Shown here: in pieces, positions 1 to 5,057 of the stretch
How positions within the stretch are numbered: position 1 is the stretch's first letter
Layout: each line of letters opens with the position of its first letter
Origin: Chloroflexi bacterium RBG_16_48_8
GTDB taxonomy: Bacteria; Chloroflexota; Anaerolineae; Anaerolineales; E44-bin32
Direction of reading: 5' to 3'
Assembly (NCBI GenBank): GCA_001795115.1
Contig: MGNI01000007.1
Coordinates: 222-6,503, forward strand
Length of the DNA: 6,282 nucleotides
The notes under the pieces: model-generated
The model's database searches: none
What the model was told of the DNA's origin: nothing
What the model saw: the letters and a program-made list of their open reading frames with translations, nothing else
Translations under genes and position numbers: made by a program

Positions 1-630
1 TCGATACCACGCGATCTCTATATTTACATCCCCGGATGGAAAGTCAACCGAATCAATACGGCTGATCAACATGGAGGACCTGAAGCTGTTGCTATGGCTA
101 TCCTTTACAACCTGGGGATCGAAATTCATTATTGGGTGAGGGTGAGTTTCAGTGGGTTTATCACTACCATCAATACCTTGGGTGGACTGGATATCGATGT
201 ACCCCAAAATATCGTCGATGAGTGCGATGAAGTCCCTATCACCTTTCGTGCAGGAATGAACCATATGGATGGATACACGGCCCTGTGTTATGCAAGAGTA
301 CGTAAATCAAGCAATGATTTCGCTCGGATCAAACGACAGCAGCAAGTGATCAAGGCCATCTTTGAAAAAGTGTTAAGCATCGGGGGGATAACCAAGGTAC
401 CCCAACTTTATTCAGAATTTAATGATTTGGTTGAAAGCAACATGGAGCTGGGAGATATTCTCCCACTCGTTCCACTTGCAGCAACCCTCGCTACTGATCC
501 TTCACGAATTGAAGGATATTCTCTAGACCTCACGATGGTTACCAACTGGCGTACTCCTGGAGGTGCCGCTGTTCTCTTACCCAATCGTGAGGTCATCCAA
601 GCTACCCTTACCTCTATCTTCATACCCTAA
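1..630 (+). CDS. LCP (LytR-CpsA-Psr) family cell-wall glycopolymer transferase, 5'-truncated
   Basis: The reading frame is open from base 1 and ends at TAA 628-630, giving 209 residues. The N-terminus, with the usual membrane anchor, lies outside the window. Family landmarks are clear: SIPRDLY at residues 1-7, NRINTA at 16-21, INTLGGLDIDVP near 57-68, YARVR at 97-101 and DFARIKRQQQ at 106-115. The arginines of SIPRD, NRINTA and YARVR correspond to the conserved residues that bind the pyrophosphate of a polyprenyl-linked substrate. Known members act outside the membrane and transfer lipid-linked polymers such as teichoic acid or capsule to the cell wall. The acceptor here is unknown. The domain ends near residue 140 and a short tail follows, ending in a GGAAVLLPNR segment common after LCP domains. 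An internal ATG at 94 is not the start, because homology begins upstream of it. No partner gene is visible. Confidence 0.93.
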   Translation, partial: SIPRDLYIYIPGWKVNRINTADQHGGPEAVAMAILYNLGIEIHYWVRVSFSGFITTINTLGGLDIDVPQNIVDECDEVPITFRAGMNHMDGYTALCYARVRKSSNDFARIKRQQQVIKAIFEKVLSIGGITKVPQLYSEFNDLVESNMELGDILPLVPLAATLATDPSRIEGYSLDLTMVTNWRTPGGAAVLLPNREVIQATLTSIFIP

Positions 631-669
631 TCCCTTCGGATATTAATTTCCTATCCTAAGGTGTAATAG

Positions 670-708
670 AACAACATCGGATGGAAGCTCCATTCCCATG
701 ATGTTGTT
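670..708 (+). terminator. Bulged hairpin after the LCP gene, possible terminator
   Basis: AACAACATC (670-678) is perfectly complementary to GATGTTGTT (700-708). An inner stem, GGATGGA (679-685) with TCCATTC (689-695, one G-U pair), closes on an AGC loop. Together they make a 16-pair hairpin with a four-base bulge (696-699), 40 bases after the LCP stop. Only a weak T-rich stretch (TTGTTATTT) marks the 3' side, so it is not a canonical rho-independent terminator. It could also be an mRNA-stabilising 3' end. Confidence 0.45.
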
Positions 709-722
709 ATTTCCCAGATAAG

Positions 723-734
723 CATGAATTCATG
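723..734. repeat. 12-base perfect palindrome CATGAATTCATG
   Basis: This is a perfect two-fold symmetric 12-mer in the gap between the LCP gene and the recombinase-like gene, about 90 bases upstream of the -35 box at 823. It could bind a dimeric regulator, but no second copy was seen in the window. Apart from this palindrome, the hairpin at 670-708 and the promoter at 823-851, nothing was seen in the 259-base gap 631-889. Confidence 0.25.
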
Positions 735-822
735 ACTCACCTGAAAAAAGGCCACTCATCCAAAGGCTGTATTCCATTTTATGGTGCAAACTTCTATCGG
801 CATTGAGTTATAAGACGGCTAT

Positions 823-851
823 TTGACATTTTTCTCAATGAAGTCTAGTAT
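823..851 (+). promoter_or_regulatory. Sigma-70-type promoter for the recombinase-like gene
   Basis: A perfect -35 box, TTGACA (823-828), is separated by exactly 17 bases from TAGTAT (846-851), which matches four of six TATAAT positions. Transcription would start near 858 and leave a leader of about 32 bases. That leader contains the SD site GGAGG (881-885) ahead of ATG 890. Spacing and position make this a convincing prediction, based on sequence alone. Confidence 0.6.
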
Positions 852-889
852 TAGTCAGCAATTATGGCTATGCGCAAAGTGGAGGGGCT

Positions 890-1858
890 ATGACAGATGG
901 AAGCGATGAGTTACCCCTGTTTTCTACCGTATCAGGGGATCAGGCTCCAACAAAAGAAACCCGAGATCGTCTAAGACCAGATTCCAGCCTTAGCGCTGCC
1001 ATCAATGCATGGGGCGAAACCCTGGAGAAGACCGGAAAATCCATCCATACCGTAAAAGCCTTTACAGCTGACCTGCGTTTGTTGGCAAAGTACGTAGGCG
1101 CTGGTCAAGATATCAATGCCATCGGTACCCACGACCTTAAAAATTTCCTGGATTGGATGCTGAATAAACGAAATGTATCTTGCAGTCCAAAAACGTATGC
1201 CAGGCGGGTGACATCCATTAAAGCCTTTTTCCGATGGTTACAAGAAACCAACATCCTTTTAGAAGATCCCGCAACGGCAGTCCCTCAAGAGTCTGTTCTC
1301 AGTCCGCTGCCGGAGGTTCTCACTTCTGAAGAAGTACATGCTGTCCTTGAAGAAGCAGATGCCATGCGTTTTGGAGAAAAACCAGATGCTCGTTACTATA
1401 CTCTCCTTTCCTTGCTTCTGCATACTGGGATTAAGAAGAGCGAATGCCTCAGTATTCATCTTAATCACATCGACCTGTATGCTCCAGATGGACCCGTGCT
1501 TTTTATCCGCTATAGCGACGTTAGAAAACGCTATCGAGAGCGAAAACTGCCTTTAGAAACCAGTTGGATCTCAAATTATCGAGAATATCTTACTCAATTC
1601 TCGCTTCGAGATTTGTTATTCCCATACTCCCCAAGAAGATTAGAGTACATGCTTGAGGATATCGGCAAAGCAGCCCAACTCAAGAAACATCTCTCCTTTA
1701 ACATGTGCCGTTGGACTTCGGCCTTGAAGGACTATCTGGCCGGGATGGATAAAAACAAGATCAGGCAGAAATTGGGTTTGTCGAAAATTCAATGGAGGGA
1801 GGTCGGCAATAAGCTCGATCGACTTGCGGTCCAGGCGCAGTCGGAAACCGGGCAATAG
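890..1858 (+). CDS. Tyrosine recombinase/integrase-fold protein, probably catalytically inactive
   Basis: 322 residues. ATG 890 is supported by GGAGG four bases upstream. Residues 1-32 are polar and look disordered. Residues 33-130 resemble the SAM-like core-binding domain of XerC/XerD and phage integrases, and 143-310 resemble the catalytic domain. Aligned by eye to XerD (R148, K172, H244, R247, H270, Y279), the active site is mostly altered. TGIKKSE puts K182 at the first Arg. K213, in the RKRYRER turn, keeps the Lys. N271 replaces the first His, R274 keeps the second Arg, L297 (LGLS instead of LGHS) replaces the second His, and G306 sits where the nucleophilic Tyr should be. No tyrosine lies anywhere after residue 282, so strand cleavage seems impossible. 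The frame is intact and has its own promoter and SD site, which argues against simple decay. It may be a retained DNA-binding or accessory protein. It is not an active Xer protein, and no att sites or phage genes flank it. Confidence 0.85.
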   Translation: MTDGSDELPLFSTVSGDQAPTKETRDRLRPDSSLSAAINAWGETLEKTGKSIHTVKAFTADLRLLAKYVGAGQDINAIGTHDLKNFLDWMLNKRNVSCSPKTYARRVTSIKAFFRWLQETNILLEDPATAVPQESVLSPLPEVLTSEEVHAVLEEADAMRFGEKPDARYYTLLSLLLHTGIKKSECLSIHLNHIDLYAPDGPVLFIRYSDVRKRYRERKLPLETSWISNYREYLTQFSLRDLLFPYSPRRLEYMLEDIGKAAQLKKHLSFNMCRWTSALKDYLAGMDKNKIRQKLGLSKIQWREVGNKLDRLAVQAQSETGQ

Positions 1859-1940
1859 GCTTTTACGCATTCCTCAGCATCGAGTCATGTCTGAAAGTAA
1901 TAGCCTATGGATTCGCTATAGCTGTTCTACTGTTTTTTTT
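1855..1940 (+). terminator. Weak terminator-like region after the recombinase-like gene
   Basis: ATAGGCT (1855-1861), overlapping the stop codon, is repeated inverted as AGCCTAT (1902-1908). A shorter stem, ATAGC with GCTAT, follows around 1900-1920. A run of eight T (1933-1940) lies about 13 bases beyond it. Hairpin and T-run are further apart than in a standard intrinsic terminator, so this is suggestive only. Confidence 0.3.
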
Positions 1941-2169
1941 CCAGGAAACATTGCACTGTTCCATTGAAAATTCTGGCCGAGGCGCTCATGACCTTAAGAT
2001 CGCATCTGAAGGATGATGGTCTCTCAATAAACGAAAGTGGAATCGATTCTTTCAAACTCAATTTCCACCTAATCCGCTTTACCGCTTTGGGGACCTGATC
2101 ATCTTTAAAAGACTGCAAACGATCATCTCCAATTAACCGCCATGTGGTGGTAATAAGCAGAGGATTGGG
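1859..2169. other. Convergent intergenic region, no convincing gene
   Basis: This 311-base gap separates the 3' ends of the recombinase-like gene (+) and the DUF47 gene (-). Two short frames are open. On the minus strand, the frame of the DUF47 gene continues for 80 sense codons past its TGA before a TAG at 1927-1929, with TTG 2118 as its only plausible start. On the plus strand, ATG 1988-1990 is preceded by GAGG at five bases and opens a 36-codon frame ending TGA 2097-2099. The two overlap, and neither product is recognisable. GTGGAA (2037-2042) and TTCCAC (2063-2068) form a loose inverted repeat. It may be spacer or a decayed gene. Confidence 0.5.
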
Positions 2170-2790
2170 TCACATTTTCTTGACGACAATATCCCCGATG
2201 ACGTTTGCTGCGGCATCGCCTCGATCTGCAGCATTCGATAGGTGACGGTAGATCTCTCTCAATTTTAGCATCTCAACAATATGATCAACATCGCGCGGTA
2301 GATGAAACAGATCCGCAATGGCTTCTCGATAAACAGTTTCTACGCGATTTTCCAATGCTTTTGCACGAACGGCGTGATCGTTGGCTACATTAGGGTGATC
2401 CTCTAATCTCATCACTCCCATATGGATTTCACGAGCTGCATCCGTAAGGAGGGAAATCATACGCTCCATATACTTATTAGGTTTAATTTCCAGAAGATTC
2501 ATTTCTTCCACGGTTGTATTGGCGTAATCTAATATATCATCGACGGTGAGTGAGAGGGCAAAGATATCCTCACGATCAAGGGGTGTTACAAAGGTGCGGT
2601 TCAGCTCATCAATCAAGATTCTCCGAACCTCATCTGCTTCCTTTTCAATCTCATGTACACGCATTGCCAGAGATTGATCGGGCTGGCTCACATATTTCAA
2701 CAAGGTCTGTAAGCCCTCCACAGCAAACTCAGCTTGCTTTATGAGCAACTCAATAAACCGATCCTTCTTTCCTCGAGAAAATATACTCAT
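2170..2790 (-). CDS. DUF47 / PhoU-like protein (Pit-accessory family)
   Basis: 206 residues from ATG 2790, close to the usual 205-215 for the family, and almost entirely alpha-helical. It begins MSIFSRGKKDRFIELL, the typical start. It continues with an EIEKEADEVRR helix, then TPLDREDIFALSLTVDDILDY, the most conserved part of DUF47, where the acidic and Arg residues recall the metal-binding ExxxD motifs of PhoU. It closes with LREIYRHLSNAADRGDAAANVI, another family hallmark. DUF47 proteins are cytosolic and usually encoded beside a Pit-type low-affinity phosphate permease whose activity they are thought to modulate. Here no permease lies in the window: the downstream neighbour is convergent and the upstream one divergent. 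A GTG at 2799 would add three residues but overlaps the SD site, so ATG 2790 is preferred. The family call is secure. The phosphate role is inferred from the family. Confidence 0.93.
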   Translation of the reverse strand: MSIFSRGKKDRFIELLIKQAEFAVEGLQTLLKYVSQPDQSLAMRVHEIEKEADEVRRILIDELNRTFVTPLDREDIFALSLTVDDILDYANTTVEEMNLLEIKPNKYMERMISLLTDAAREIHMGVMRLEDHPNVANDHAVRAKALENRVETVYREAIADLFHLPRDVDHIVEMLKLREIYRHLSNAADRGDAAANVIGDIVVKKM

Positions 2791-2796
2791 CAAGGA

Positions 2797-2803
2797 CACC
2801 TTT
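2797..2803 (-). promoter_or_regulatory. Shine-Dalgarno site that fixes the DUF47 start
   Basis: On the minus strand AAAGGTG lies six bases before ATG 2790, an ideal spacing. It covers the alternative GTG at 2799-2797, ruling that codon out as the likely start. Just upstream a small hairpin (2802-2814, TTCTT/AAGAA around a three-base loop) overlaps the 5' edge of the site and could modestly affect access to it. Confidence 0.6.
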
Positions 2804-2844
2804 CTTCGAAAGAAGTCAACCTCTTTCGATTATGGATAGGGATT

Positions 2845-2949
2845 GTGGTTTTTGCATACATCCTAATTATAGTCTTGATTAAAACGGTATTGAAAGGACA
2901 TTATCCGCTGGGCGGAACCCCAAAAGAGGAGAATCCTATTCAATCTTAG
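2845..2949 (+). CDS. Possible single-pass membrane microprotein, 34 residues
   Basis: From GTG 2845 to TAG 2947-2949 the frame encodes a hydrophobic helix (VFAYILIIVLIKTVL) followed by a short polar tail, HYPLGGTPKEENPIQS. This is the composition of a one-span membrane peptide. The same frame is open further upstream and adds LFRLWIGI, which would complete the span, but the only standard start there is TTG 2734, inside the DUF47 gene on the opposite strand. The GTG has only AGGG three bases upstream, a poor SD site. A hairpin begins 12 bases after the stop. It also overlaps the presumed DUF47 promoter. The family is not recognised, and the hydrophobic stretch may be chance in an AT-rich gap. 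Confidence 0.25.
   Translation: MVFAYILIIVLIKTVLKGHYPLGGTPKEENPIQS
2866..2894 (-). promoter_or_regulatory. Possible promoter of the DUF47 gene
   Basis: A perfect TATAAT lies on the minus strand at 2871-2866. At 17-base spacing the -35 position reads TTCAAT (2894-2889), only three of six to consensus. Transcription would start near 2859, giving a leader of about 70 bases. The good -10 and poor -35 make it plausible but unproven. It would lie inside the candidate small ORF on the other strand. Confidence 0.3.
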
Positions 2950-2961
2950 AGAGAGTGGTGG

Positions 2962-2988
2962 TGTGTGGTGGCTCTGCCAACCCACACA
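2962..2988 (+). terminator. GC-rich hairpin, possible terminator
   Basis: TGTGTGG (2962-2968) plus TGGC (2969-2972) pair with GCCA (2976-2979) and CCACACA (2982-2988) around a TCT loop. This gives 11 pairs with a two-base bulge. It starts 12 bases after the stop of the candidate microprotein, the right place for a terminator, but has no T-run on either side. It could equally insulate the era promoter from upstream transcription. Confidence 0.35.
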
Positions 2989-3131
2989 AGCCTTTAAGTC
3001 AACACCTAAGATTTAATACAACATAGAAAGGAATACCTTTATCAACTCGTGTCATTCTGTTTTACAAAGGATAAATCTCGTTGGATCGAGAACAGACATC
3101 CCTTCAGCCTTAAAATCACAAATAACGGAGC

Positions 3132-3160
3132 TTGACACCCCGACCTCTTCCCCACACAAT
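3132..3160 (+). promoter_or_regulatory. Promoter of era, predicted to give a leaderless mRNA
   Basis: TTGACA (3132-3137) is a perfect -35 box. Seventeen bases later CACAAT (3155-3160) matches four of six -10 positions, including the second A and final T. The A of the era start codon (3167) is the seventh base past the -10 box, where RNA polymerase usually initiates. There is no SD site before the ATG: the 17-base spacer is nearly all pyrimidine, and ACAGTC precedes the start. Box quality and spacing support the promoter. Leaderless initiation is inferred. Confidence 0.6.
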
Positions 3161-3166
3161 ACAGTC

Positions 3167-4081
3167 ATGCTTTCTTCTGATCCCCCGAAATGTCATCGTT
3201 CTGGTTTTGTTGGGCTTGTCGGACGTCCCAACGTTGGCAAATCCACTCTTCTTAATGCATTTCTAAGACAGAGCATTGCGCCAGTCTCCCCTCGCCCTCA
3301 AACAACTCGCACCCGACAGTTGGGTATCCTTACAATGCCTGATAAGCAAGTTATTTTCGTTGACACACCTGGCCTGCACACTCCCCATCACAAGCTGGGC
3401 GAATGGATGAATGCGCGTGTAGAAGAGGTCTTGAGGGATAGCGATGTTTTACTGGTGATCTTTGATTTGAGTCAACCGCCACAGGAAGACGATAAAAGAG
3501 TTGCTATGGCGTTGGAGCATCTCGAAGAACCTCCCCACATCCTCATAGCTCTTAATAAAGTAGACCTTTTATCGGCTAAAGAAGTCCCACTTAGGGTAAA
3601 TGAATTTCAATCCCTGCTCCCAAATGTCGAGAGAATCCCCATTTCAGCTACAAGAGGTGATCAAAGACAGGAATTGCTCGATAAAATGATGAACCTCCTT
3701 CCCCTTGGACCTCGGTATTTCCCTGAAGAGGACATCACAGATGCTACAGAGCGCGTAATTGCTGCTGATTTGATTCGTGCCGCAGCGCTGCACCTTCTTC
3801 GCGATGAGGTGCCTCACTCTATCGCCGTTCACATCGATCAATTCACGGAGCGAGGAGATCATGGCGCTCACATTGTTGCTACCCTATTTGTTGAACGAGA
3901 ATCACAGAAAGGAATCGTGATTGGCAAGAGCGGTTCCATGCTTAAAGAAATCGGGACTCAGGCTCGTAAAGAAATCGAGCAGATGTCTGGACGTAAGATT
4001 TTTCTTGAACTCCGGGTGAAACTCCTCAAAGGTTGGCGGAATGACATCGCCGCCTTGAGACGATTAGGGTATGATAGCTAA
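3167..4081 (+). CDS. era: GTPase Era, ribosome small-subunit assembly factor
   Basis: 304 residues, the usual Era length. The GTPase domain shows G1 GRPNVGKST (19-27), G2 threonines in QTTRTR (45-50), G3 DTPG (66-69), G4 NKVD (130-133) and G5 SAT (160-162). The linker GPRYFPEEDITD (181-192) is characteristic of Era. A C-terminal KH RNA-binding domain follows, with GIVIGKSG (249-256) and LKEIGTQARKEIE, ending ELRVKLLKGWRND (281-293). Era binds the 3' end of 16S rRNA and helps mature the 30S subunit, coupling this to cell growth. ATG 3167 is the only reasonable start: it sits just before the conserved HRSGFVGLVGRPN, and the next in-frame Met is residue 57. It has no SD site, as expected if the transcript begins at the ATG. 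Downstream, the methyltransferase starts 32 bases after the stop, so co-transcription is likely. Confidence 0.97.
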   Translation: MLSSDPPKCHRSGFVGLVGRPNVGKSTLLNAFLRQSIAPVSPRPQTTRTRQLGILTMPDKQVIFVDTPGLHTPHHKLGEWMNARVEEVLRDSDVLLVIFDLSQPPQEDDKRVAMALEHLEEPPHILIALNKVDLLSAKEVPLRVNEFQSLLPNVERIPISATRGDQRQELLDKMMNLLPLGPRYFPEEDITDATERVIAADLIRAAALHLLRDEVPHSIAVHIDQFTERGDHGAHIVATLFVERESQKGIVIGKSGSMLKEIGTQARKEIEQMSGRKIFLELRVKLLKGWRNDIAALRRLGYDS

Positions 4082-4113
4082 GGATCATTCCTGGAAGGGG
4101 TAGGAATCGGACC

Positions 4114-5004
4114 GTGAGCAAATGCAGAAGTAAAAAAACTGAGAGGAGCGCATTTGGTTCTCCAGGGAGGATTAGCCACGACTCAACATCCTTCTACAAC
4201 AGCCGACTTTATACAAATCAAAAGCAACCCTCAGAACCGATTTATCAAGAGCAAGCCGTACCGGTTGCATGCCTGGATCAGATTTTCTACAAATCCTCCG
4301 AGACTATAACTGAGCTTCTTGACAATTGCATTCATTTTATGATTACCTCTCCCCCATACAACGTACAGAAGGAATATGATGAGGATTTGACATTAGGGGA
4401 GTACCTCCGCCTATTGCGAAAGGTGGGAGAAGAAACTTACCGGGTATTGGTTACGGGAGGCAGGGCTTGTATCAACATCGCCAACCTGGGGCGAAAACCT
4501 TACATACCACTCCACTCCTACATCATCCAGGAGATATTAGACATTGGCTTTCTAATGCGAGAGATTATTTGGGATAAAGCAACCAGTGCCAGCATATCCA
4601 CAGCCTGGGGCAGTTGGCTATCTGCCACAAATCCAGTGCTTCGAGACGTCCACGAATATATCCTCATCTTCTCGAAAGCATCTTTCTCCCGCAAAAGTGA
4701 TGGAAGGGAGAGCACGATCGATCGAGATGAATTCCTATCCTGGACGAAAAGCGTTTGGACCTTCCCAGCGGAATCCGCACGTCATATTGGCCACCCTGCC
4801 CCCTTCCCAGAAGAACTTCCCAAGCGGTTAATCGAACTCTATACCTATCGCGGTGATGTCATTCTGGACCCATTTTGCGGATCAGGAACAACTTGCGTTG
4901 CCGCCATGAAAAGCGACAGGCATTACGTAGGTTACGAGATCAATGCTGATTACGTTCAACTTTCCAAAGGACGGATAGACAAAATCAGAGCTTGGGAAAG
5001 TTGA
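4114..5004 (+). CDS. Orphan site-specific DNA amino-methyltransferase, beta class (m4C or m6A)
   Basis: 296 residues from GTG 4114, with AGGA eight bases upstream. The motif order is that of the beta class. Catalytic motif IV, TSPPYN (78-83), comes first. A variable target-recognition stretch with IIWDKA (151-156) and HEYILIFSK (180-188) follows. Then come HPAPFPEELPKRLIELY (227-243), the S-adenosylmethionine loop LDPFCGSGTT (251-260) and VGYEINADY (272-280). T/S-PPY is typical of N4-cytosine enzymes, but N6-adenine enzymes can also carry it, so the modified base is undecided. Relatives usually start about 20-25 residues before motif IV. Here about 50 extra polar residues precede the fold, with no later ATG or GTG before motif IV that would spare the domain. 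No restriction endonuclease or specificity subunit is nearby. It sits between era and purB in a tight same-strand run, as expected of a resident orphan enzyme and not of a mobile restriction system. Confidence 0.9.
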   Translation: MSKCRSKKTERSAFGSPGRISHDSTSFYNSRLYTNQKQPSEPIYQEQAVPVACLDQIFYKSSETITELLDNCIHFMITSPPYNVQKEYDEDLTLGEYLRLLRKVGEETYRVLVTGGRACINIANLGRKPYIPLHSYIIQEILDIGFLMREIIWDKATSASISTAWGSWLSATNPVLRDVHEYILIFSKASFSRKSDGRESTIDRDEFLSWTKSVWTFPAESARHIGHPAPFPEELPKRLIELYTYRGDVILDPFCGSGTTCVAAMKSDRHYVGYEINADYVQLSKGRIDKIRAWES

Positions 5005-5057
5005 AACGATAGATTGGCTCACGACTGAAAACTTTATCTCCTGGAGTTGAGATTATC

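Noticed and set aside
1259..1870. Opposite-strand and out-of-frame ORFs within the recombinase-like gene
   Set aside because: These are shadow frames of a gene with clear domain homology; their compositions are not protein-like.
2136..2151. Hairpin ACCGCC-ATGT-GGTGGT as the DUF47 terminator
   Set aside because: The stem depends on a G-U pair that becomes an A-C mismatch on the minus-strand transcript, and no T-run follows it.
2791..2819. TTGACT on the minus strand as a -35 box for the DUF47 gene
   Set aside because: The position 17 bases downstream reads TCCTTG, unlike a -10 box, and it overlaps the SD site and start.
2734..2949. Long 71-residue version of the plus-strand small ORF starting at TTG 2734
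   Set aside because: Its first 19 codons or so run antisense through the well-supported start of the DUF47 gene and show no protein-like features. Only the part after about 2815 is worth considering.
3027..3091. Small inverted repeats (AAAGG/CCTTT at 3027-3040 and TCTCG/CGAGA at 3076-3091) upstream of era as a riboswitch or sRNA
   Set aside because: Each stem is only five pairs, there is no conserved core or matching promoter, and both lie upstream of the era promoter, outside its predicted transcript.
2981..3159. Nine-base direct repeat CCCACACAA at 2981-2989 and 3151-3159
   Set aside because: Two short copies 170 bases apart in C-rich sequence are compatible with chance. One is part of a hairpin and the other overlaps the -10 box of era.
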